A stretch of DNA of 64,000 nt, from NCBI GenBank assembly GCA_017467625.1, contig JAFUSN010000004.1, forward strand, positions 558,001 through 622,000, given 5' to 3'. Source of the DNA: RGIG1681 sp017467625. GTDB lineage: Bacteria; Bacillota; Clostridia; Christensenellales; UBA1242. The notes under the pieces are model-generated. The model worked only from the letters and a program-made list of their open reading frames with translations, searched no databases and was not told the origin of the DNA. Shown one piece after another: positions 7,611 to 15,350 of the stretch (the first letter of the stretch is position 1; each line of letters begins with the position of its first letter). The position numbers and the translations under genes are program-made.

Positions 7611-9182
7611 ATGATTAGTGTTAATAATGTTAGACTGCAATTTGGTGGCAGAGTTTTATTTGAGGATGTTAATCTTAAATTTGAAGACGGAAATTGCTAT
7701 GGAATTATTGGTGCCAATGGCGCTGGTAAATCAACCTTTTTAAAACTTATTACAAAACAGCTTGAACCAAGTTCAGGTGATGTTGTTATTGACAAGGGCA
7801 AAAGACTTAGCATTTTGCAACAGGATCAAAAAGCTTGGGATGATTATTCAGTTATTTCAACTGTTATGCATGGATACGAAAGGCTCATGGAAATCATGAA
7901 GGAAAAAGATGAGCTTTACTCCAAAGAAAATTTTACTGATGCTGATGGAATTAGAGCGGGTGAACTTGAAAATGAGTTTATGGAAATTGGTGGTTGGGAA
8001 GCTGAGAGTGAGGCCCAAAATCTTCTTAGTGAACTCGGAATTGGTGAAGAGTTTTTTGATGTTTTAATGAAAGATTTGGAACCAAAACTCAAAGTTAAGG
8101 TTCTTTTGGCAAAAGCTCTTTTTAAGAATCCTGATATATTGATTTTGGATGAACCTACCAACAACTTGGATGCTAAAACTGTTAACTGGCTTGAAAACTT
8201 TTTGGTTGATTTTGAAAATCTTGTTATTGTTGTTTCACATAACAGATATTTTTTAAATAAAATTTGCACACATATTTGCGATATTGATTATGGCAAAATT
8301 GAAATGTTTGTTGGAAACTATGACTTTTGGTATGAAACCAGTCAACTTTTGCAGCGTCAGGCAAAAGAGCAGAATAAAAAGGCTGAACAGCGTGCAAAAG
8401 AACTGAAGGAATTTATTGCAAGGTTTGCGGCTAATGCATCAAAAAGTAAACAGGCAACAAGCAGGAAAAAAGAACTTGAAAAACTTGATTTTGTTGATAT
8501 TAAACCATCACTTAGAAAATATCCTTATGTTGACTTTAAGCCAGCAAGAGAAATTGGTAATGAGGTGTTAAAAGTTACCAATTTAACCAAAAATGGAATG
8601 TTTGAAAATATTTCATTTACGGTTAATAAGGGTGATAAAATTGCTTTTATGTGTGATAACGCAAATGTTATTACTATGCTTTTTAAAATTTTAATGGGTG
8701 AAGATTCTGCGGATGGTGGAACATTTGAATGGGGAACAACAGTAAATCCATGTTACATTCCAGAAAACAATGATTCATACTTTAAAGATTCGGGATTGTC
8801 ACTCGTTGATTGGCTTGCTCAATTTTCTGAAGAAAAAGATCAAACTTTTCTTCGCAGTTGGCTTGGAAGAATGCTTTTTTCAGGTGAAGAGTCACAGAAA
8901 AAGGCAAACTGCATTTCTGGAGGGGAAAGGGTTAGATGTATGCTTGCACGCGCTATGCTTTCAGGTGCAAACTTTTTAATTTTTGATGAACCAACCAACC
9001 ATCTTGATTTGGAGAGTATTACATCTCTTAATAAAGGGATGATTAATTATAAGTCGCCAATTCTTTTTACTAGCCAAGACCATGAGCTTTTGCAAACAGT
9101 TGCAAATAGAATTATTGCAATTGATAAAACAAAAGTGTTTGATAAACAAACAACCTATAACAATTATCTTGGTCTTGATTAA
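7611..9182 (+). CDS. ykpA: ABC-F family ATPase, YkpA/YbiT type
   Basis: Soluble protein with two ABC domains and no membrane segment; ABC-F proteins act on the ribosome. The N-terminal domain has Walker A GANGAGKST (34-42) and Walker B ILILDEPTNNLD, but its signature reads DLEPKLKVKVLLAKAL instead of LSGG. The linker ASKSKQATSRKKELEK and FVGNYDFWYE are typical of YkpA. The C-terminal domain has signature CISGGERVRCMLARA and FDEPTNHLDLES, but its Walker A is replaced (CDNANVITMLFKIL). One composite ATP site is therefore intact and one degenerate, much as in Bacillus YkpA. SD GAGAGGG precedes ATG 7611. Confidence 0.92.
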   Translation: MISVNNVRLQFGGRVLFEDVNLKFEDGNCYGIIGANGAGKSTFLKLITKQLEPSSGDVVIDKGKRLSILQQDQKAWDDYSVISTVMHGYERLMEIMKEKDELYSKENFTDADGIRAGELENEFMEIGGWEAESEAQNLLSELGIGEEFFDVLMKDLEPKLKVKVLLAKALFKNPDILILDEPTNNLDAKTVNWLENFLVDFENLVIVVSHNRYFLNKICTHICDIDYGKIEMFVGNYDFWYETSQLLQRQAKEQNKKAEQRAKELKEFIARFAANASKSKQATSRKKELEKLDFVDIKPSLRKYPYVDFKPAREIGNEVLKVTNLTKNGMFENISFTVNKGDKIAFMCDNANVITMLFKILMGEDSADGGTFEWGTTVNPCYIPENNDSYFKDSGLSLVDWLAQFSEEKDQTFLRSWLGRMLFSGEESQKKANCISGGERVRCMLARAMLSGANFLIFDEPTNHLDLESITSLNKGMINYKSPILFTSQDHELLQTVANRIIAIDKTKVFDKQTTYNNYLGLD

Positions 9183-9197
9183 TCTCTTTAATGGAGG

Positions 9198-9249
9198 GCA
9201 GGGTTTAAAGATTGTCTTAAACCCTGCTTAAAATTATATATTTTTTTTC
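9198..9249 (+). terminator. Terminator of the ABC-F gene
   Basis: Eleven-base-pair stem GCAGGGTTTAA/TTAAACCCTGC (9198-9208/9217-9227) followed by an AT-rich stretch and eight T at 9241-9248. Confidence 0.7.
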
Positions 9250-9257
9250 ATTTTTTG

Positions 9258-9286
9258 TTGACAATTATTTTTTTATAGTGTAAGAT
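9258..9286 (+). promoter_or_regulatory. Promoter of the tRNA operon
   Basis: TTGACA (9258-9263), a 17-base spacer and TAAGAT (9281-9286), 30 bases before the first tRNA. Confidence 0.7.
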
Positions 9287-9315
9287 TATATCGTTAGTCT
9301 GCAACACGGGAACAT

Positions 9316-9392
9316 CGGGGTGTAGCGCAGTTTGGTAGCGCACGCGGTTTGGGTCCGTGGGGTCGTGAGTTCGAGTCTCGCCACCCCGACCA
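9316..9392 (+). tRNA. tRNA-Pro (TGG)
   Basis: Acceptor CGGGGTG/CACCCCG with encoded CCA, T loop TTCGAGT, anticodon loop TTTGGGT giving TGG. First of six tRNAs in one transcript. Confidence 0.95.
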
Positions 9393-9412
9393 TTGTTGTT
9401 TGACTGAGAATT

Positions 9413-9489
9413 GGGCCTTTAGCTCAGTTGGTTAGAGCAACCGGCTCATAACCGGTTTGTCCGCGGTTCAAGTCCGTGAAGGCCCACCA
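9413..9489 (+). tRNA. tRNA with anticodon CAT (Ile2 or elongator Met)
   Basis: Acceptor GGGCCTT/AAGGCCC, A73 and encoded CCA, anticodon loop CTCATAA. A G1-C72 pair excludes the initiator. The body resembles tRNA-Ile2, which is lysidine-modified by TilS, but an elongator tRNA-Met cannot be excluded without an identity-element search. Confidence 0.85.
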
Positions 9490-9511
9490 AAACAACTTAA
9501 TATTGAAATTT

Positions 9512-9588
9512 GGCTCGGTAGCTCAGTTGGTTAGAGCGCCAGCCTGTCACGCTGGAGGTCGTGGGTTCGAGCCCCATCCGAGTCGCCA
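9512..9588 (+). tRNA. tRNA-Asp (GTC)
   Basis: Acceptor GGCTCGG/CCGAGTC (one G-U pair), G73, encoded CCA, anticodon loop CTGTCAC giving GTC. Confidence 0.95.
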
Positions 9589-9627
9589 AATTGTTTTACC
9601 TGTTTTAATCAAAACAGGTGATTTTAT

Positions 9628-9703
9628 GCCTCGGTAGCTCAGTCGGTAGAGCAAGGGACTGAAAATCCCTGTGTCGGTGGTTCGATTCCGCCCCGCGGCA
9701 CCA
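9628..9703 (+). tRNA. tRNA-Phe (GAA) with an acceptor mismatch
   Basis: Anticodon loop CTGAAAA gives GAA, stem AGGGA/TCCCT, T loop TTCGATT, encoded CCA. The acceptor stem GCCTCGG/CCGCGGC has a U4-C69 mismatch at its centre; all other arms are intact. Confidence 0.92.
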
Positions 9704-9730
9704 AATTCCGAAGCAATTCGGAATCTATAT

Positions 9731-9805
<75 letters not shown>

Positions 9806-9823
9806 CAAATATGGTTATTGTAA

Positions 9824-9858
9824 AGCAGGGCAATTGATTTTAAATAAATCATTGCCCG
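9824..9858 (+). other. Hairpin in the tRNA operon spacer
   Basis: A stem of about 12 base pairs (GGGCAATTGATTT with AAATCATTGCCC, one bulge) lies between tRNA-Thr and tRNA-Tyr without a T run. A processing site for the precursor is more likely than a terminator. Confidence 0.5.
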
Positions 9859-9886
9859 CTAAATTCTAACCAAAAAATTTATATTT

Positions 9887-9972
9887 GGGAGGATTGCAGA
9901 GCGGCCAAATGCAACGGACTGTAAATCCGTCGACTTTCGTCTTCAGTGGTTCGAATCCACTTCCTCCCACCA
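9887..9972 (+). tRNA. tRNA-Tyr (GTA)
   Basis: Class II tRNA. Acceptor GGGAGGA/TCCTCCC, encoded CCA, anticodon loop CTGTAAA giving GTA, variable arm CGACTTTCGTC. Confidence 0.95.
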
Positions 9973-9973
9973 C

Positions 9974-9998
9974 AAAACCCAGTTTAATCTGGGTTTTT
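9974..9998 (+). terminator. Terminator of the tRNA operon
   Basis: Stem AAAACCCAG/CTGGGTTTT directly after the tRNA-Tyr CCA, followed by a T-rich run. Confidence 0.85.
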
Positions 9999-10076
9999 GT
10001 TTTGTTTTTTTTAGAGATAATTTAAATGTTTATAAATTTTAAAATTGAGCCTTTGTGTTATTTTTATTTGATTTAG

Positions 10077-10105
10077 TTGATTAAATTTATTTGTAAATTT
10101 ATAAT
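10077..10105 (+). promoter_or_regulatory. Promoter of the DUF1653 gene
   Basis: TTGATT (10077-10082), a 17-base spacer and TATAAT (10100-10105). The -10 box ends 6 bases before ATG 10112. Confidence 0.6.
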
Positions 10106-10111
10106 AGAAAT

Positions 10112-10387
10112 ATGGAGAAGATTGTGGAAATTATACCAGGAAGAATTTATAAACATTTTAAGGGTGACGAATATTTGGTTGAAGATGTTGTTTTTAATTC
10201 AGAAACCAAAGAGAAAATGGTTTTATATAGAGCACTTTATGGTAATGGTTTAAGATATGTTAGACCTTATGATATGTTTGCAAGTAAAGTTGATAAAGTG
10301 AAGTATCCTTATGTTGAACAAGAATATAGATTTCAACTTCAAGAAAGGAAAAGCACTGCTGGATTTAAGGAGCCTAAATTTTTTTAA
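10112..10387 (+). CDS. DUF1653 domain protein
   Basis: Small protein (91 aa) of the DUF1653 family, function unknown. The diagnostic pattern is complete: PGRIYKHFKGDEYLVEDVV, SETKEKMVLYRALYG and YVRPYDMF. Two starts are possible. ATG 10112 lies at the predicted transcript start without a Shine-Dalgarno. GTG 10124 has GGAG six bases upstream and would give 87 aa beginning just before the domain. The stop overlaps the ribosome binding site of the next gene, so the two are probably co-transcribed. Confidence 0.88.
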   Translation: MEKIVEIIPGRIYKHFKGDEYLVEDVVFNSETKEKMVLYRALYGNGLRYVRPYDMFASKVDKVKYPYVEQEYRFQLQERKSTAGFKEPKFF

Positions 10388-10397
10388 GGAGATACGA

Positions 10398-11813
10398 ATG
10401 AATACTTATACTAAAACTTTAGTTGTTGATGTGTTTAATAAAATATTGCTTGCTTTATCAATTTTTATATCAATTTCTTTGATTGGTGTGCTTTTGATTT
10501 TAATGCCGGGATTTTCAACTTTTGTTTTTGATTTTGAGTTTTTTTTATATGTATTTTTAGTATTAGTTCCACTTGTTTTAATTGGAACTTTTGGAACTAA
10601 AAAAATTATTAAAAGCGAAAAATATAAAAAACTTAAGTTATTTGCATTTTGGACAATAATAAGTTTCATATTTGTGTGTACTGTTGTATTGGCATTTTAT
10701 GAATCTGGTGATTATGTTGCTTTTTTGAATGTTTGGGGAACAGAGTATAGTCAATTATCACTTAAAGATGCATTTTATAAAATTGTTGATATAAGTAACT
10801 ATACTCCAGTTTATAATTACTTTTTAATATTTATATATAAAATCGGGGCAAAGGGAGTTCTGTGGATTAAATATTTGACATTTATTTTTTCAATTGGGCT
10901 TGGTTTTGTTGTTGAAAAGATTATTACATATATTAGGAAAGATGAGTTTAATTTTTTAAGATTTATTTTTTTTATGATTGTTCCACCTGTTTTAATTGAG
11001 TATGCCGCTTGGGGACAGTGCGATGCAATTTATGTTTTGTTTTCGCTTTTGGCACTTTATTTTGCTTTAAAAAAGAAATCTAAGCTTTCATTTATGAACA
11101 TTGGATTGGCATTTGCATTTAAACTTCAATTTTTATTTATTGTTCCTATTTTGTTTATATTGCTTATAATAAAAGATGAAAATGGTGAGCATTATTTAAA
11201 ATGGAAAGATATTTGGATTGCACCACTTATGTATGCCATAAATCTTATTCCAATTTTTACTGGTAGAAATGTTCTAGATTTACTTTTGGTTTATGTTAAT
11301 CAAGTGGGGTTTGACAACAGGATTTCCGGTGACTGTGCAAATATTTGTTTTATTTATTTCAATGCGGGTGTTTTATACGGTTCAAATATATATTCCATTT
11401 TATCTTATTTTCATATATTTATAACGTTTGTTGTAATGGCTATACTATTGTTTATTGTTTTAAAATACAATAAACAGAAAAACTTGTCATTTGATGAATT
11501 AATTTTCTTTGGAATGGTATTTTCATTTATAATGGTATTTTTTATGCCAAAGATGATTGATAGATTTTACTTTATTTCTATGTGCTTAGCTTTGATTTAT
11601 TATTTTGTTAAGATTGATAAATACAGTAGAAATATTGCTTTAGGTTTGGTGTTTTCTCAATTTCTTGCGATGTATCCATCAATTTCATATGGTGTTGGTA
11701 GAATTATATTTATTTATATAGCTCTAATAATCAATTTTATTCTTTTTGTGGTTATGTTTGTTAAAGTGTTTAACCTAAGAAAAAATTCAGATCAGATTAA
11801 AGCAGAAGGTTAG
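10398..11813 (+). CDS. GT-C type membrane glycosyltransferase, Gpi18/COG5542-like
   Basis: Polytopic protein of 471 aa with about twelve hydrophobic segments. The signature AAWGQCDAIYVLFSLLALYF followed by IGLAFAFKLQFLFIVPI is that of mannosyltransferases related to Gpi18, which transfer sugars from polyprenyl-phosphate donors on the outer membrane face. An acidic loop after the second or third segment (NVWGTEYS) is where the family keeps its catalytic Asp/Glu. The acceptor cannot be predicted. The start is ATG 10398, six bases after AAGGAG. Confidence 0.75.
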   Translation: MNTYTKTLVVDVFNKILLALSIFISISLIGVLLILMPGFSTFVFDFEFFLYVFLVLVPLVLIGTFGTKKIIKSEKYKKLKLFAFWTIISFIFVCTVVLAFYESGDYVAFLNVWGTEYSQLSLKDAFYKIVDISNYTPVYNYFLIFIYKIGAKGVLWIKYLTFIFSIGLGFVVEKIITYIRKDEFNFLRFIFFMIVPPVLIEYAAWGQCDAIYVLFSLLALYFALKKKSKLSFMNIGLAFAFKLQFLFIVPILFILLIIKDENGEHYLKWKDIWIAPLMYAINLIPIFTGRNVLDLLLVYVNQVGFDNRISGDCANICFIYFNAGVLYGSNIYSILSYFHIFITFVVMAILLFIVLKYNKQKNLSFDELIFFGMVFSFIMVFFMPKMIDRFYFISMCLALIYYFVKIDKYSRNIALGLVFSQFLAMYPSISYGVGRIIFIYIALIINFILFVVMFVKVFNLRKNSDQIKAEG

Positions 11814-11843
11814 ACATGTTTTAACTTTCTTATTTAGATTTAT

Positions 11844-11872
11844 TTGACACACGGGGTTTAATTTTTTAAATT
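11844..11872 (+). promoter_or_regulatory. Promoter of the HEPN-macrodomain operon
   Basis: TTGACA (11844-11849), a 17-base spacer and TAAATT (11867-11872), followed by a weak GTAGG site before ATG 11889. Confidence 0.5.
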
Positions 11873-11888
11873 AAAAGTAGGTTAAATT

Positions 11889-12359
11889 ATGAATAGAATT
11901 TATTGTGCACTTGGAAAAATTGTTGAAGTTACTCAAATCATTGAAAAAACAGTGGGTGAGCTTTGTGAAAATAGTGAAATTATTAAAGAGTTTGGAAGAC
12001 ATTCTAAAATGACTTTGGCGGATTTTGAGCAGGTTAAAGGTGATGCAGCTTATTTAAAAGAGAAGATGGAAACTATGACTTTTGGGCAAATGATTGGCAT
12101 AGTTTATGAATCAAAAAGTTTGAGTTATGATGAAATTAATTTGCTTAAGGAACTTCTTGAAAAAAGAAATTATTTTACACACGAGTATTTTAAATATACA
12201 AAGTTTAAAGTTCCACAAGATGAAAGTTTTATTTTAGAAGAATTTGAAGCGCTCAAAGAATACTTGAGACAGTTAAATAAAATGCTTGGCAGACTTGAAA
12301 TGATTAGATCCAGTCAAATTGAAAGACTTAATTATTTAATTCAAAAGGAAGGTTTATGA
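11889..12359 (+). CDS. Small helical protein with a HEPN-like RX4HXY motif
   Basis: 156 aa, predicted almost entirely helical, with no signal or membrane segment. Residues 93-100 read RNYFTHEY, matching the R-x4-H-x-Y motif of HEPN ribonucleases such as HepT. The motif follows an amphipathic helix (EINLLKELLEK), where it sits in HEPN folds. No MNT-type nucleotidyltransferase antitoxin is adjacent. The gene overlaps the next by four bases (ATGATGG), which suggests translational coupling, and a macrodomain protein follows. A non-toxin helical protein with a chance motif remains possible. Confidence 0.5.
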   Translation: MNRIYCALGKIVEVTQIIEKTVGELCENSEIIKEFGRHSKMTLADFEQVKGDAAYLKEKMETMTFGQMIGIVYESKSLSYDEINLLKELLEKRNYFTHEYFKYTKFKVPQDESFILEEFEALKEYLRQLNKMLGRLEMIRSSQIERLNYLIQKEGL

Positions 12360-12757
12360 TGGCTAAAAAAAATGAAACACTTATAAAGGAATTTAAAGAA
12401 ATTGAAGATGAACTTGTTAAAGTCCTTCAAATTGAACCAGCAGAAATTTTAGAAGATACACCAAGTGGAATGGTAAAAAAAGATTTAAGAGTGTTTATTA
12501 AAAAAGTTAATAAAGCAAAAGAAGTTTTTCAAAAATATGAAGCAAAAGCAATTGAAATTCAAAAAATTGCAGAGGCTGAAACTGAACCTCGTCCAATGAC
12601 TGATGCCGTTGTTGATTTGCGTGAAACAATGATTGATGAAGATAAAATTATTGAGGCAACACAAGCTGAATATGTTGATGAAAAAGTTATTGAGGACGGG
12701 AAAGTTAAGGCCGTTATAAAAAAACAGCAATCACAAGTAACTCAAAGGGGACAATAA
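12356..12757 (+). CDS. Small charged protein of unknown function
   Basis: I do not recognise it. It has 133 residues, is rich in Lys and Glu, mostly helical to about residue 75, with a probably disordered tail ending KKQQSQVTQRGQ. There is no signal peptide, Cys motif or nucleotide-binding motif. ATG 12356 (or 12359) overlaps the end of the HEPN-like gene after AAGGAAGG. Its stop TAA overlaps the ATG of the macrodomain gene by one base. The tight packing suggests that the three proteins are made together. Confidence 0.7.
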   Translation: MMAKKNETLIKEFKEIEDELVKVLQIEPAEILEDTPSGMVKKDLRVFIKKVNKAKEVFQKYEAKAIEIQKIAEAETEPRPMTDAVVDLRETMIDEDKIIEATQAEYVDEKVIEDGKVKAVIKKQQSQVTQRGQ

Positions 12758-13566
12758 TGATTGAATTTACTGAGGATGAGTTGAACGAAAAACTTGATAG
12801 GCTAATTGAAATTTTATGTGATGACGAAGAAATTGATATTGATTCTTTTAATTTAGACTCATTGGGACTTGCTGACAAAAGAATGATTTTTAGAGGATTA
12901 TCAAACCAAAGGCAGCCAAAGCAATTAGATTCTGAATTTATTAAACTTCAAGATGAAATTTTGTCTTATGAAAGAGATCATAGGAATATTTTTGATGTTA
13001 AAACTTTTACTTATCATCATGGTATGACTATATTTGAAGGAGATATAACAACACTTAAAGCTGATGCTATTGTCAATGCTGCAAATTCAAAAATGCTTGG
13101 AAGTTTTGAACCGTGTGAGCCAAGTATTGATAATGTTATAATGTCTGCTGGGGGACTTCAAATTAGGCAAGATCTTGATTATTTAATGAAACAGCAGGGT
13201 CATCCTGAACCAAATGGCAGGGCAAAATTAACAAAAGGATATAATCTTCCAGCAAAATATATAATTCACACAGTTGGACCAATGATTTTGGATAGGGTTT
13301 CATATCGTGATAAAATTGATCTTGCAAATTGTTATAAATCATGTTTAAATTTGGCTGCGCAAGCAGATTTTAAAAATATTGTTTTTTGTTCTATTTCAAC
13401 TGGAGTGTATAAATTTCCAAGAGAACAGGCTTCAATTATTGCGGTTGAAACTGTTAGCAAATGGCTCAAGGAAACACAGAGTAATTTAAAGGTTGTTTTT
13501 TGTGTCTTTTCAGATTATGATAAAAAACTTTATGAAGAAAGGTTTAAGGAATATAATTTGTTATGA
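12757..13566 (+). CDS. Macrodomain protein, protein-ADP-ribose hydrolase type
   Basis: 269 aa. Residues about 1-80 are a helical extension (LADKRMIFRGLSNQRQPK, SEFIKLQDEILSYE) typical of bacterial zinc-macrodomain ADP-ribosyl hydrolases. The macrodomain follows: FEGDITTLKADAIVNAANS (94-111), KYIIHTVGP (167-174) and ISTGVYKFP (213-221). In the zinc-dependent class the segment after NAANS carries Cys and His ligands; here LGSFEPCEPSIDN has Ser and Glu instead, so metal binding is doubtful. It probably binds ADP-ribose or removes it from protein. It ends ATGA with truA and is third in a four-gene operon. Confidence 0.85.
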   Translation: MIEFTEDELNEKLDRLIEILCDDEEIDIDSFNLDSLGLADKRMIFRGLSNQRQPKQLDSEFIKLQDEILSYERDHRNIFDVKTFTYHHGMTIFEGDITTLKADAIVNAANSKMLGSFEPCEPSIDNVIMSAGGLQIRQDLDYLMKQQGHPEPNGRAKLTKGYNLPAKYIIHTVGPMILDRVSYRDKIDLANCYKSCLNLAAQADFKNIVFCSISTGVYKFPREQASIIAVETVSKWLKETQSNLKVVFCVFSDYDKKLYEERFKEYNLL

Positions 13567-14294
13567 GAGTGAAAATTGAGTTTTGATATGACGGGAAAAA
13601 TTATTCTGGTTTTCAAATTTTGCCAAATATGAAAACTGTTCAAGGGGAAATTGAAAAGGCTTTAACTAAGCTTTTGAATGAAAAAATTAAAATTGTTGCA
13701 TCAGGAAGAACGGATGCTGGTGTTTCAGCAACTCACCAGGTTGCACATTTTGATACAAATTCAACGATAGTTCCAACCAATATTTGTTTTGCAGCAAACA
13801 AACTTTTGCCAAAAGATATTCAAATTTTTTCATCTAAAAAGGTTAGTGAAAAATTTAATGCAAGGTTTTCGGCAAAGGAAAAAACTTATGAGTATAAAGT
13901 TTATGTTTCAAAACATATAATTCCAGTTTATGAAAGGGATATGTTAAAAGTTGATGAAGAACTTGACATATATGAAATGAAAAGAGCTGCCAATTTGCTT
14001 ATTGGTAAGCATGATTTTACTTCATTTTCAACAAAAGATAATGAAGTTAAAAATCATGTGAGAATAATTAAAAACATTGAAATTAATAAAAATGACAATG
14101 TTTTTACATTTATTTTGACAGCAAATGCATTTTTGTATAACATGGTTCGCATTATTATTGGAACGCTTTTGGATGTTGGCAAACGTAAAATTGATTCAAA
14201 AAAAATAATGGAAATTTTAAATTCGAAAAAGAGAAGTTTAGCAGGAGTATTAGTTCCTGCATATCCATTGATTTTGACAGATGTTAAATATTGA
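13563..14294 (+). pseudogene. truA: tRNA pseudouridine synthase A interrupted by an in-frame TGA
   Basis: TruA converts U38-40 in tRNA anticodon arms to pseudouridine. ATG 13563 overlaps the macrodomain stop (ATGA) and begins MRVKIEF. Codon 8 (13584-13586) is TGA, and the same frame continues YDGKNYSGFQ, the conserved first motif, then ASGRTDAGVSA with the catalytic Asp. The rest is intact to 14294. The longest uninterrupted frame starts at TTG 13620 (224 aa), has no Shine-Dalgarno and lacks the first strand. It may be a recent nonsense mutation, an assembly error or a read-through gene. Confidence 0.85.
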
Positions 14295-14302
14295 TAAAAA
14301 CA

Positions 14303-14332
14303 TTTTCATTTTTTTGTTGCATATGTTATAAT
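14303..14332 (+). promoter_or_regulatory. Promoter of degV
   Basis: TTTTCA (14303-14308), an 18-base spacer and an extended -10, TG-T-TATAAT (14324-14332). Confidence 0.65.
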
Positions 14333-14360
14333 GAAATTAGGTTAGTTTAAGGAGAGTATT

Positions 14361-15218
14361 ATGAGCGTTTTTTTTACGGATACAGATTGTGAAATGTCAT
14401 ATACTGATGCCGAAGCACTTGGCATGCATGTTATTGGAATGCCATACACACTTAAAGGTGAAGAACATGTTTATGATTTTGGGAAAAATACAGATATTAA
14501 GGCTTTTTACAACGAAATGAGAAAAGGTGAGGTTGTTACAACTTCGGCACTTAGTCCACAAGATTATATTGATTATTTTGAGCCAATCTTCGAGCAAGGC
14601 GAGGACATTTTGTATGTTCATTTTTCGTCTGAACTTTCAGGAACATTTAATTATATGGAAACAGCTCTTCAAATATTGAAGGAAAAATATCCTGAAAGAA
14701 AAGTTACAACTTTTGATACAAAAAATATTTGTCTTGGTGCTGGTATTCAAGTTATTGAAGCATGTAAACTGCATAATGCTGGTGCTAGTGATGAAGAAGT
14801 GGTTGAATTTTTAACAAAATTCCGTGACAGAATTGGAATTTATTTTTATGTTGATAGCCTTCAATATTTAAAGAGAGGGGGAAGAATTTCGTCGACTTCA
14901 GCTGTCTTTGGAACGCTTTTAAATATTAAACCAATTTTGACTGTTTCAAAAGAAGGTAAACTTGAAAAACTTACCACTGTTAAGGGAACAAAGAAAGCTA
15001 TTGATTTTATGTATGATAAATTTGTTTCTGAATATGCAAATGAATCACAATATGAAACATATATTATTGATGCCGATAACAAGGAAGTTGGAGATTCACT
15101 TGCTGAAAAAATTAGACAGTCAGGGAAGGATGTTTCGATTAGAAGGATTGCTATTGGTCCTGTTATTGGTGCACATGCGGGTCCTGGAACGATAGGTATT
15201 ATTTTTATTAAAAAATAG
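14361..15218 (+). CDS. DegV family fatty-acid-binding protein
   Basis: Cytoplasmic fatty-acid-binding protein of the DegV/FakB fold, 285 aa. FakB-type members present fatty acids to the kinase FakA for phospholipid synthesis. Family features are an N-terminal FFTDTDCEMSY strand, TTSALSPQDYIDYF, SSELSGTFN, YVDSLQYLKRGGRIS and a C-terminal GPVIGAHAGPGTIG. The Ser/Thr and His-Ala-Gly-Pro-Gly residues around the lipid carboxylate are present. SD AAGGAGAG precedes ATG 14361. Monocistronic. No fakA is in the window. Confidence 0.92.
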   Translation: MSVFFTDTDCEMSYTDAEALGMHVIGMPYTLKGEEHVYDFGKNTDIKAFYNEMRKGEVVTTSALSPQDYIDYFEPIFEQGEDILYVHFSSELSGTFNYMETALQILKEKYPERKVTTFDTKNICLGAGIQVIEACKLHNAGASDEEVVEFLTKFRDRIGIYFYVDSLQYLKRGGRISSTSAVFGTLLNIKPILTVSKEGKLEKLTTVKGTKKAIDFMYDKFVSEYANESQYETYIIDADNKEVGDSLAEKIRQSGKDVSIRRIAIGPVIGAHAGPGTIGIIFIKK

Positions 15219-15223
15219 TAATT

Positions 15224-15250
15224 AAAAGAGACATTTATGTCTCTTTTTTT
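15224..15250 (+). terminator. Terminator of degV
   Basis: Stem AAAAGAGACAT/ATGTCTCTTTT with a two-base loop, then a T run. Confidence 0.85.
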
Positions 15251-15272
15251 TGTTTATCAATAGCATATTTGT

Positions 15273-15330
15273 TTGACAATATTAGGGCTTTTAATGTATC
15301 ATTGTTCTATGGTTTTGACCATCTTTGACT
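15273..15330 (+). promoter_or_regulatory. ctsR promoter with CtsR operator
   Basis: TTGACA (15273-15278), an 18-base spacer and TATCAT (15297-15302). At 15314-15330 lies TTTGACC-ATC-TTTGACT. Read on the other strand this is AGTCAAA-GAT-GGTCAAA, the heptad direct repeat bound by CtsR, placed just after the transcript start. This indicates autorepression of the operon that is relieved by heat or protein stress. Confidence 0.85.
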
Positions 15331-15350
15331 AAAATACATTTGGAGGCTTT

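Noticed and set aside
7611..9182. Degenerate second ATP site in the ABC-F protein as a new finding
   Set aside because: The same asymmetry between composite sites occurs in Bacillus YkpA, so it is a property of this subfamily.
13584..13640. Selenocysteine insertion at the truA TGA
   Set aside because: No stable stem-loop follows the TGA at the spacing of a bacterial SECIS, and Cys/Sec is not expected at this TruA position.
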